Shown here: piece by piece, positions 1-7,058 of the stretch
Numbering within the stretch: position 1 is the stretch's first letter
Layout: each line of letters opens with the position of its first letter
Source: Pseudovibrio zosterae
Lineage (GTDB): Bacteria; Pseudomonadota; Alphaproteobacteria; Rhizobiales; Stappiaceae
NCBI RefSeq assembly: GCF_033843645.1
Contig: NZ_JAWXVZ010000012.1
Span: 62,001 to 126,000, forward strand
Reading direction: 5' to 3'
DNA length: 64,000 bases
Position numbers and translations under genes: made by a program
The notes under the pieces: generated by a model
Database searches by the model: none
The model's input: the letters and a program-made list of their open reading frames with translations, nothing else
What the model was told of the DNA's origin: nothing

Positions 1-74
1 CGGTAATCGCATTGTCACTCTGCCGGACTTGGGCCGTCAAACCGCGACAAAACTGGCCTCTTGATAGAGACCGG

Positions 75-953
75 CTAGCGACCGTCGGCGGTGTCATGGC
101 CGCCGAGCGCGGGAACCTTCTCAAAGAACAGTGTCTCTGGTCTGCGCGAACAGGTGGAGCACAAATGGGGCTTGTCTGGTAGCGCATACTTGAGGCAACA
201 GGCCTTGCGCCGAGGGGCGTACTCCGTTCGCCCATCAACTAACCGTTGTCGCCAAACAACGCCTGAGTTGATGTCTTTTCCAAGTGCGGGCAGCAATCGC
301 CGCATCAGGGCGGCAACCTCTTGAGGATGCGCACCATGGCGGCGGGCGACCATGAGGGGGCTTAAGATGGCGAGTGCAACACTTGAGAAGAACACGGGCT
401 TCGGTGTCTTGCGACGTCCAAGCTCCGCGTGGAGGACGTTCACGATGTTCTCGATCGTGATGGAGAGCTGAAACAGTTCTGATGGTCCTTTGTCCGGGTC
501 AAAGTCCACTTCCTCAGGCATAATACGAGGATCCAGAAACAGCTCTATCCACGGCGCTTTGCCTCTTGGAAGGAAGCGCAGTTCGCCAACGCGTGGTGCA
601 CGGCCGGTCAAGAGGTAGTTCACGACCACGCGGTTGAGCAGGCTTTGCGCCAAGCTTTTGAGCGCTTGAGAGGCTGCAATCTTTACCGTTGTAGCCCCGC
701 GCTCCTCCGTAAAATGTTGAAGAAGTGGCTGGATCCATGCAGAGCAGTTGCGTTCTAGGCTGTCGTAGTCGCGAAGCTCTGCCATTGCGGCCATGCCGCT
801 GTAGGGAACAATCAGCCGCTTCTCAAGAAGCGGTCGGGCACCCGGCGCAGAGCGCTCCACCAGCTCGGTAAACCGATAGGGAAGGCTGGCGGCTTCTGGG
901 TTGAACCGCTCATCGTCTTTTTGGTGCTTCGAAGCGTCTGCATACCCTCGCAT
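75..953 (-). CDS. FhuF-like siderophore-iron reductase
   Basis: 292 aa protein, probably cytoplasmic. The C-terminus carries a double cysteine at residues 252-253 followed by Cys265 and Cys268 (CC-x11-CxxC). This is close to the CC-x10-CxxC signature that binds the 2Fe-2S cluster in FhuF-type ferric-siderophore reductases, and the basic residues just before it (APRRKACC) also fit. The family releases iron from imported ferric siderophores by reduction. The gene stands alone, about 105 bp downstream of the last gene of the polysaccharide operon, on the same strand. No siderophore transporter is visible in the window, so the substrate is unknown. The annotated start is the first ATG (MRGYADAS); an upstream alternative cannot be excluded. 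The family call rests on the cysteine motif and overall length. Confidence 0.72.
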   Translation of the reverse strand: MRGYADASKHQKDDERFNPEAASLPYRFTELVERSAPGARPLLEKRLIVPYSGMAAMAELRDYDSLERNCSAWIQPLLQHFTEERGATTVKIAASQALKSLAQSLLNRVVVNYLLTGRAPRVGELRFLPRGKAPWIELFLDPRIMPEEVDFDPDKGPSELFQLSITIENIVNVLHAELGRRKTPKPVFFSSVALAILSPLMVARRHGAHPQEVAALMRRLLPALGKDINSGVVWRQRLVDGRTEYAPRRKACCLKYALPDKPHLCSTCSRRPETLFFEKVPALGGHDTADGR

Positions 954-1058
954 CAGGGATCCCGGTCGTCTGGCGCGTGTTAATAGCTGGCGAAGGCTGG
1001 CTGTGATGCGCTGCAGTCTATCTGGTGTCGCCGTGGGTTCGCAAGAGACGCGGCCGGG

Positions 1059-1760
1059 TTATGGACGGGAGTTCAAAAGCTTCGACTTCAAAGCCTTGCT
1101 TGCAAGCCCATTGGCAAGCCATGGGAAGACACGGCGGAACCTCAGGGCCTCACGCGCCATCTCTTGACCTAAAGTCGGCGCATCGCGGTCGTTCAGTACC
1201 ATGCCAAGCAACTGGGTTCCGGTGGCGCGGATGGCTTCGTAGCTTTGGCTCAGGGTTTCCTCTGTAACAGCCCCAACGAGGCCGATCAGCACGATCCCCT
1301 CGCAGGAGGCAGCGCCGATGTTGGAAGGAAGCGCTGCAGGATTGGAGCGGGGGATAGGGGGCAGGTCCACCACAATGGCGCGATATCGGATGAGGTCGCT
1401 GTTAAAGGCAATCTTGAGCCGGTCGCGGTCTCGCACTGCCATTGCATCCTTCAAGTCAGCGTGCAGGATCAGCCGGTCATAGGGTTCATCTCCGCCGGTT
1501 TGAATGGCCTGACCGGGGCCTGAAAGATGCGGTTGCCACTCCCCCTCACTAGGATCGCCTTCCGCGCGAACGGGTGTTGTGAGATCCACGTAAAGTGTTT
1601 TTTGTTCTGCAAGGGCAGAACGTGAGGCGAGGGACTTGGCAAGGCTTGTGGTCCCGCTGTCCCAAGTCGTAGCTGTAACTCCGATGGTCCGTAAACCAAG
1701 CCCCAAGCTGGAGGCGTAGATCCGCTCGATTTCAAGGGTTGAAGGGTCAAACATATCCAT
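1059..1760 (-). CDS. Degenerate CpsD/BY-kinase-like ATPase (SypD-like)
   Basis: 233 aa, last gene of the minus-strand operon that starts with the STAS gene at 5714. The fold is that of ParA/MinD-type polysaccharide co-polymerase ATPases. The start of a P-loop strand is seen at residues 25-40 (GVTATTWDSGTTSLAK), a Walker A'-like strand at about 56-60 (LYVDL), and a Walker B-like VVDLPPI near residue 130. The canonical GK(T/S) of Walker A reads GTT, so the nucleotide-binding lysine is absent. The C-terminus (KSKLLNSRP) has no tyrosine cluster, so autophosphorylation as in Wzc/CpsD is unlikely. The start at ATG 1760 is supported by an AGGAGG ribosome site nine bases upstream. It lies 23 bp after the SLBB export gene, in the position sypD has after sypC. 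It is probably a structural partner of the export machine and not an active kinase. Confidence 0.72.
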   Translation of the reverse strand: MDMFDPSTLEIERIYASSLGLGLRTIGVTATTWDSGTTSLAKSLASRSALAEQKTLYVDLTTPVRAEGDPSEGEWQPHLSGPGQAIQTGGDEPYDRLILHADLKDAMAVRDRDRLKIAFNSDLIRYRAIVVDLPPIPRSNPAALPSNIGAASCEGIVLIGLVGAVTEETLSQSYEAIRATGTQLLGMVLNDRDAPTLGQEMAREALRFRRVFPWLANGLASKALKSKLLNSRP

Positions 1761-1783
1761 GGGGGCTGTCCTCCTGCCTGTCG

Positions 1784-4700
1784 CTAGAGGCCGCTAAACA
1801 GCGCAAAAACGCTGAGTGCAGAGACAATATCCTGAAACTTGTCAAAGACCTGCCGCCAGTTGCTCCGGGAAACGTCCGGTACGAAGATGGTATCACCGGG
1901 CCGCACCACCGGCAGCTGCTTCATGTTGCCTGTTTTCGCAAAATCCAGAAGGTTGAACAGGCGGGCTTGATCTCGACAGCAAGACAGATTCACGATCAGA
2001 ATCTTCTCGACCAGAGCGTCGGTTTGTGGTCCCCCAGCTTCTGCCAGCAAGTCCAGAATGGTCATGTCACTGGTGTACTCATAGCGCCCCGGCGATCCGA
2101 CAGCGCCCAGTACCCGCACGGTGGTCTCCTTCGGGATTTCCAGCCACTGCCGGTCTTGATCCGGCACATAAATCAGGTCCCCATTGCGCACGTGGGGCAA
2201 AATGCTGTCATCCCCTGTTTCCAGATAGAGCGCGAGATTGACCTTGCTGACCACCGCGCCGGGTTCACTGCGATGGGTTACGCGCACATTGCGCAGATCC
2301 GCCGAAACGCGGGGGCCATCCGCTGCGTTCAAAATGTCGAGGAAGTGCATCTGGTCGTTGAAAGCGTAGCGGCCTGGCGCACCCACCGCACCCATGATGT
2401 AGATCGAATCTTCAGGTGCCTGCCGCACCCATTGAGATTTGTTGTCAGTTGGGTCCTGAGGCAACTCGGGCACGACGACAATGGAACTGGCTTCAAGCTG
2501 TGGTACCTGAGACAGGCTGCCGCCAAACTTCAAAAAACGGTCGGCGTCAAACCGAACAGTTTGAGCCCTCCCGTCACGGCGATAGACAATCTGTAAGTCG
2601 GAAAGGTCCGCCTGCGCGTTTGGTCCACCTGCCTGCGCGATGATGTCAAAAAGCGTCATCTCGGGGGACCATTCAAACCTACCCGGTTTGTAGACCGCAC
2701 CGATCACTTCGATTGCCCGTTCAGGCGGCACCTTGAGCCACGATATCTCCTGAGTTTCAGCCTTTTCCGGCACGAAAATCGCGTCGCCTGCGCGGATTTC
2801 TGGCAGCACAGTCGTGTCGCCTTCTGTAAACCGTTGAAGGTCTATCATCTCAACACTGCCATCTGCGCGAATGAGGCGGATCTGACGTGTGTCCGAAAAC
2901 CGGGTCGGGCCACCAGAGTTGGCCAGAAGATCAATGAACGAGGTGCGCGGGCGATAGGTGAAGGCACCGGGCGCTGCAACTTCGCCCATCACATAAACGT
3001 AGCTGTCTCCGGAGAGCGTGTTTTCAGCCATCGGTGGCACGAACACCGTTGCCCCCGGTGCCAGCGCTGGCACGGCATCCAGATTGCCGGTGTCCAGATA
3101 GCGTTGAAGATCAAACAACACTGGCTCGCCGCCGCTGAGGACCCGTATATCCTGAATGTTGGCGGACCCGCTAATGCCGCCCGCCCGCATCAGGTAGTCT
3201 ACCACTGTGGCTTCCTCATCAAACGAGAAGCTGCCGGGTGTGTTCACCTCACCAAACACTTTGATCGCAGTATTGATGTCGCCGCCATCCCCTCGTTCTG
3301 AGAGCGTCCGGCCATCAAACTCCACCTCCACATTGCCTGTAAGCGGGCTGGAGGGCACAAAAACCTCGTCCCCTTCTTCAAGGTCTGGAAGTGCATCAGG
3401 GCGGCCGGTATCAAGGTATTCCTTGTAGTTGAATACGATCAGAAGGTCGTTGGCTCGGCGCAGCTGCATCTTGTCAAGTTGGGCCCCTTGGCGCAGCCCG
3501 CCAGCTGCGGTTATGGCCTGTTGAATGTTGGCACCAAGGGGAAGGTCAACTTCGCCGGGCGTGTTCACATAGCCCAGCACCCGAACCATGAGGCCTTTCA
3601 GGTCCTGCTCGCCAGTCCGTCGGTCCGGCACCAGAATGATGGAGCCTGCATCAAGGCGCGGCACTTCAGAAAAGCTGCCACCGCGCTCTAGAAAAGCCTC
3701 CATGTCAAAGCGTTGGGAGTTGGCCCAGTCGCCGTCCTTGGAGACCACTTGGATATTGGCGATATCCGCATCTGCGGTGGGGCCACCTGCTTGTGCAACA
3801 AGGTCGAACAGGCTCATTTCATTTGCCCATTCGTATCGGCCGGGACTGTTCACGGCTCCGATGATTTCAATGGCACGTTCTGGAGGGGTCTTCAGCCAGG
3901 AAGTGTCCTCCACCTCAGTCTTCTCGGGTACAAACAGCGCATCTCCCGGTGCCACGTCAGGCAAATCAACACCACCGCGCTCTGTAAATGCCACAAGGTC
4001 CACCATCTCCACCGAGCCGTCAGACCGGATCAAGCGAATGTTGCGTGTGTCCGCAAACCGTGTCGGACCACCGGCATTGGCCAGAATGTCGATGAAAGTC
4101 GCGTCATCCCGGCCCTCGTAGGCACCGGGTTTGGCCACTTCTCCCATCACGTAGATCGTGCTTTGCCCCGCGCGGATTTCGTCCTTTTGCAGTGGCACAT
4201 AGATGGTCGCTCCGGGCGCGATGTCGACGAGAAAGGTGCTGTTTCCCGTATCCAGATAGCGCTGCATGTTGAAGAGCACAGGGGTGTCACCGTTGATCAC
4301 CCGGATCTGTTCGACACTGGCAAAGCGGGTCACGCCGCCCGCCCGCATCAAGTAGTCAATGATGGTCGCTCCGTCCCTGTGGGCGAAGTTGGCCGGGTTG
4401 TTCACTTCCCCCATCACCTTGATGGAGGTTTGTTCGTCTGCCGCGTCTCCGGCTTCCGCAAGCCAGCGGCCATCAAAGTCGATCTGCACATTGCCAATCA
4501 ACGGGGAGGCCGGGACAAAAATCACATCCTGCGTTTGCAAAGGGGGGATCAAGCGCAGATCGCCCGTGTCCAGATAGCGCTTGTAGTCAAACCGCTCGAT
4601 GTTGCTCCCCCGGCGCAGCTGGATGCTGTCAAGCTGCGCCCCCTGACGAAGGCCGCCAGCGGCTGCCAACGCAATCTGCACGTTGGCATCTTCGTCAAGA

Positions 4701-5056
4701 ACATATTCTCCGGGCGAGGACACGTATCCAAGAACGGTGACGATCAAATTGCGTTTGAACAGTGAGACGGAAAGCTGATCGAGCTGACGATATGCACGGG
4801 AGAGAGTGCCACGTATGGCCTCCAGTGCTTCAGGCAGGGTCATGCCTGTGATGCTCACTTCTCCCACTTCCGGCAGATTGATTGTGCCGTTGTTCTGGAT
4901 GGTGAACGGCTCATCAAAACCGGCTTCGCCGGGAAGAAAGATTGTTATCTGATCTCCAACTTGCAAAGGTGCATTGTCTGGCAAGTCTTGCGCCTTCAAC
5001 GTTGCAGCAAAGAGCAGAACAAGCAAGGCCGAGACGCAGCGGACAAGCACTTTCAT
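1784..5056 (-). CDS. Giant polysaccharide export protein with ten SLBB repeats (SypC-like)
   Basis: 1090 aa, several times the usual length of Wza-type exporters (about 380 aa). A signal peptide (LLVLLFAATLKAQ) lacks a lipobox cysteine, unlike Wza. A Poly_export domain (residues about 28-105, PLQVGDQITIFLPGEAG) is followed by ten SLBB-type units, each starting with a G(Y/E/A)V-x2-PG(x)(Y/F) strand. Units 1-4 and 5-8 are a duplicated block: LGYVSSPGEY/LGYVNTPGEV, MGEVNNPANF/FGEVNTPGSF, MGEVAKPGAY/MGEVAAPGAF and IGAVNSPGRY/IGAVYKPGRF. Two further units (MGAVGAPGRY, LGAVGSPGRY) precede a hydrophobic C-terminal stretch (IVSALSVFALFSGL). It overlaps the upstream lipoprotein gene by four bases (ATGA), so the two are translationally coupled. 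Inferred role: periplasmic/outer-membrane conduit for the polysaccharide made by this locus. Confidence 0.9.
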   Translation of the reverse strand: MKVLVRCVSALLVLLFAATLKAQDLPDNAPLQVGDQITIFLPGEAGFDEPFTIQNNGTINLPEVGEVSITGMTLPEALEAIRGTLSRAYRQLDQLSVSLFKRNLIVTVLGYVSSPGEYVLDEDANVQIALAAAGGLRQGAQLDSIQLRRGSNIERFDYKRYLDTGDLRLIPPLQTQDVIFVPASPLIGNVQIDFDGRWLAEAGDAADEQTSIKVMGEVNNPANFAHRDGATIIDYLMRAGGVTRFASVEQIRVINGDTPVLFNMQRYLDTGNSTFLVDIAPGATIYVPLQKDEIRAGQSTIYVMGEVAKPGAYEGRDDATFIDILANAGGPTRFADTRNIRLIRSDGSVEMVDLVAFTERGGVDLPDVAPGDALFVPEKTEVEDTSWLKTPPERAIEIIGAVNSPGRYEWANEMSLFDLVAQAGGPTADADIANIQVVSKDGDWANSQRFDMEAFLERGGSFSEVPRLDAGSIILVPDRRTGEQDLKGLMVRVLGYVNTPGEVDLPLGANIQQAITAAGGLRQGAQLDKMQLRRANDLLIVFNYKEYLDTGRPDALPDLEEGDEVFVPSSPLTGNVEVEFDGRTLSERGDGGDINTAIKVFGEVNTPGSFSFDEEATVVDYLMRAGGISGSANIQDIRVLSGGEPVLFDLQRYLDTGNLDAVPALAPGATVFVPPMAENTLSGDSYVYVMGEVAAPGAFTYRPRTSFIDLLANSGGPTRFSDTRQIRLIRADGSVEMIDLQRFTEGDTTVLPEIRAGDAIFVPEKAETQEISWLKVPPERAIEVIGAVYKPGRFEWSPEMTLFDIIAQAGGPNAQADLSDLQIVYRRDGRAQTVRFDADRFLKFGGSLSQVPQLEASSIVVVPELPQDPTDNKSQWVRQAPEDSIYIMGAVGAPGRYAFNDQMHFLDILNAADGPRVSADLRNVRVTHRSEPGAVVSKVNLALYLETGDDSILPHVRNGDLIYVPDQDRQWLEIPKETTVRVLGAVGSPGRYEYTSDMTILDLLAEAGGPQTDALVEKILIVNLSCCRDQARLFNLLDFAKTGNMKQLPVVRPGDTIFVPDVSRSNWRQVFDKFQDIVSALSVFALFSGL

Positions 5057-5430
5057 GACCGCACCGCCGTGTGGCCAGATTGTTCAAGCCGGTTCAGTTT
5101 CTTTTCAATGACCTGAAGCTGGAACCAAAGGAGTGCAAGATCTTCTTCAGCATCATAGGCAAGGCCACCAGCCGCAGCTTGCTTGGCTTTGACCAGTTGC
5201 GCCCGAGCACGCTTCATGTCCACAGCCGCCCAGCGGTCGGCGCCACGGCGCTCCAGATCAGTTAAGATGATCTCATAGGAGCGGATAGAGCGCTGGTCTG
5301 TTGTAAAGCGTTCGGCAGCACCACCGGAGCCGGAATCGGGCCACCAGGTGCAACCGGGTGTCATGGAGACTAAGAGAATAAGCGCAGCCCATCGCAGCGC
5401 CATGGGCCATGACACCCGAGTCCGATTCAT
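5053..5430 (-). CDS. Small lipoprotein in sypB position
   Basis: 125 aa. An N-terminal hydrophobic segment (MALRWAALILLVSMTPGC) ends in a plausible lipobox with Cys27. The mature part is mostly helical and charged, with a possible coiled coil (LVKAKQAAAGGLAYDAEEDLALLWFQLQVIEKKLNRLEQ, cited only in part as motif). It overlaps the STAS gene upstream by four bases and the export gene downstream by four bases, so the three are made together. In the Vibrio syp locus the same place between sypA and sypC is held by sypB, an OmpA-family protein. This protein is shorter and shows no OmpA domain, so equivalence is by position only. It may be an accessory of the export complex in the outer membrane. I do not recognise a named family. 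Confidence 0.75.
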   Translation of the reverse strand: MNRTRVSWPMALRWAALILLVSMTPGCTWWPDSGSGGAAERFTTDQRSIRSYEIILTDLERRGADRWAAVDMKRARAQLVKAKQAAAGGLAYDAEEDLALLWFQLQVIEKKLNRLEQSGHTAVRS

Positions 5431-5714
5431 GCGGCTGCATCACCCTCCACGGTAATCCTGTTGGTCAGTTTCAAGTGTTTCAACAGCCTGAGAGGCTGGC
5501 CTGAAACGTGGACAAGTTTCAACTCACAGCCAGCCATGCTGAGCCGCTTGAAAAGAAACACAATCGCACCGATTCCAGAGGAATCGATGAAGGTCGTCTC
5601 GGCCAGATCCAGTGTCACATCTGTTTTCTTGTTGGCGAGGCTGTCGAGCGTATCGCGCATGCGGTCAATTTCGGCTGCATCCATATCTTTAGGCATGGAA
5701 ATCACTTCGGCCAT
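5427..5714 (-). CDS. STAS-domain anti-anti-sigma-type protein (SypA-like)
   Basis: 95 aa, a complete single STAS domain. The motif FIDSSGIGAIVFLFKRL at residues 43-59 is the signature of SpoIIAA/RsbV-type antagonists; Ser46, by analogy with SpoIIAA, is the expected phosphorylation site. It is the first gene of the operon STAS-lipoprotein-SLBB exporter-CpsD-like. A good match to a sigma-54 promoter lies at 5782-5797 on the same strand, giving a leader of roughly 57 bases. In Vibrio fischeri, SypA is phosphorylated and dephosphorylated by SypE and controls biofilm formation after transcription. This window encodes a matching SypE-architecture protein at 26507-28048, so the two are inferred to be a pair. 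Confidence 0.88.
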   Translation of the reverse strand: MAEVISMPKDMDAAEIDRMRDTLDSLANKKTDVTLDLAETTFIDSSGIGAIVFLFKRLSMAGCELKLVHVSGQPLRLLKHLKLTNRITVEGDAAA

Positions 5715-5781
5715 TATTCAGATCCTTGTTGTTATTTGCCGACCATGGTCCCGTGTACGCGGGGCACTACGCCAATCATCT

Positions 5782-5797
5782 AGCAATTCCCATGCCC
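5782..5797 (-). promoter_or_regulatory. Sigma-54 promoter of the STAS-export operon
   Basis: Read on the minus strand the site is GGGCATGGGAATTGCT. It has the invariant GG and GC dinucleotides with the exact sigma-54 spacing (11 positions from second G to G) and a TTGCT -12 box. Deviations from TGGCACG-N4-TTGCW are the first T and one C. Transcription would start near 5771, upstream of the STAS gene at 5714. It diverges from the plus-strand site at 5919. Confidence 0.65.
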
Positions 5798-5918
5798 GGG
5801 AAAACCGCAGGAATTCGGGGCGTTAGCTATGACACTGGCAATTTTTAGAGGCATTCTTTGCAAATAGCGAAGATCTATAGCGCGGCGCAAATCCCGCACA
5901 TTTTCGAGGGGGTTTCGA

Positions 5919-5935
5919 TTGGCACGAGCGTTGCG
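5919..5935 (+). promoter_or_regulatory. Sigma-54 promoter of the GT/sensor operon
   Basis: TTGGCACGAGCGTTGCG matches the consensus TTGGCACG-N4-TTGCW almost perfectly with correct spacing between the GG and GC pairs. Transcription would start near 5946, some 36 bases before the ATG at 5982. This operon ends with the gene for a sigma-54-dependent activator, so autoregulation is likely. Confidence 0.8.
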
Positions 5936-5981
5936 AAGTAGTTGGGGAACCGCGTCCTAGCGCATCTCAGGATCCCAACGA

Positions 5982-7058
5982 ATGACAATAAGAGCGATCC
6001 ATATCATTCAAAAACTTGCCCCCGGCGGCATCGAGCTGCTGGTTATGCGTTTGTGTGCAGCCAATCCTGCGCACACCCGTGTTTACGTCTTGGAAGGAGC
6101 GCCAGAAGCGGGCACAGCGGGCGTTGCACTTGCGCAGCGCTACGGTGTTGAGCCTGTTTACTTCGGTAAGAGCAATGGTTGGGATTTGTCGGTCGTCGGA
6201 AAACTTCGCCGAGCCTTGAAGCGGGACAAACCGGCGGCAGTCTTCACACATCATATCGGCCCGTTACTTTACGGGGGCCTGGCCGCCCGTCTGGTGCGCG
6301 TGCCGCACATCATGCAGGTCGAGCATGATGCCTGGCATCTGCGCGATGGCCGCCAACTGTTCCTGACCAAGGCAGCTTTCCAGCTGCTTCGGCCCATCGT
6401 TACCGCTGTCAGCCTTCCGGTCGCCAAAGAAGTAGAGCGTCTCACAGGGAAGAAGAAGGTCTACGTCATCCCAAATGGGGTGGACATGACGGTTTTCTGT
6501 CCCGGGGACAAACGTGCGGCCAGAGAAAAGTTCGGTTTGCCAGAGCGGTCGCGTCTCATTGGAGGCGTCGGACGTCTTGAAAGGGTCAAGGGGTTTGATG
6601 TGCTTCTTGATGCCATCAGCCATCTTCCCGAGAGCTTCCATCTGGCCCTTGCTGGTGATGGCACCGAGCGTGAAGCGCTTGAAGCGCAAGCCGCTGCTCT
6701 GGGGATCAGTCACCGCGTGACTTTCCTTGGCAATGTGGTGGAAGTGAATGCCTTGATGCCCGCTTTTGATGTGTTGGCGGTGCCATCCCGAGAGGAAGGG
6801 CTGCCGCTCACAGTTATCGAGGCTCAGGCCGCAAACGTTCCTGTCGTCGCGACCCGAGTTGGGGCCCTGCCGGATGCAGTATGCCCGGAGGCCAGTCAGG
6901 TTGTGCCGCCGGAAGATGAAAGCGCGCTCGCCACAGCGCTCCTGATCCAGTCAGAGGCGCCGCAAACCGATGCTCCTGTAAAATTCGTCCGCCGCCGCTT
7001 TGATTGGCGCGACACGCTGAGTGCTTACGACTCTCTAGCTCAAGGGGTACCGCTTTGA
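5982..7058 (+). CDS. Family 4 glycosyltransferase (SypP-like position)
   Basis: 358 aa, GT-B fold retaining glycosyltransferase. Seen directly: N-terminal PGGIELLVMRL acceptor-side motif, central NGVDMTVF and VGRLERVKGFDVLLDA, GDGTEREAL, and the C-terminal nucleotide-sugar motif PSREEGLPLTVIEAQ with the E-x7-E pattern of GT4. It would transfer a sugar to the lipid-linked repeat unit at the cytoplasmic face of the inner membrane; the sugar cannot be told. First gene of a five-gene plus-strand operon behind a sigma-54 promoter. Its stop overlaps the TTG start of the next gene by four bases (TTGA). In the syp locus, sypP (GT) precedes sypQ (GT2) and sypR (sugar transferase); the same order is seen here. 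Confidence 0.9.
   Translation: MTIRAIHIIQKLAPGGIELLVMRLCAANPAHTRVYVLEGAPEAGTAGVALAQRYGVEPVYFGKSNGWDLSVVGKLRRALKRDKPAAVFTHHIGPLLYGGLAARLVRVPHIMQVEHDAWHLRDGRQLFLTKAAFQLLRPIVTAVSLPVAKEVERLTGKKKVYVIPNGVDMTVFCPGDKRAAREKFGLPERSRLIGGVGRLERVKGFDVLLDAISHLPESFHLALAGDGTEREALEAQAAALGISHRVTFLGNVVEVNALMPAFDVLAVPSREEGLPLTVIEAQAANVPVVATRVGALPDAVCPEASQVVPPEDESALATALLIQSEAPQTDAPVKFVRRRFDWRDTLSAYDSLAQGVPL

Noticed and set aside
7004..7054. Upstream TTG start for the GT2/sugar-transferase fusion
   Set aside because: It lies inside the previous gene without a ribosome site; TTG 7055 has one and overlaps the stop in the usual coupled way.
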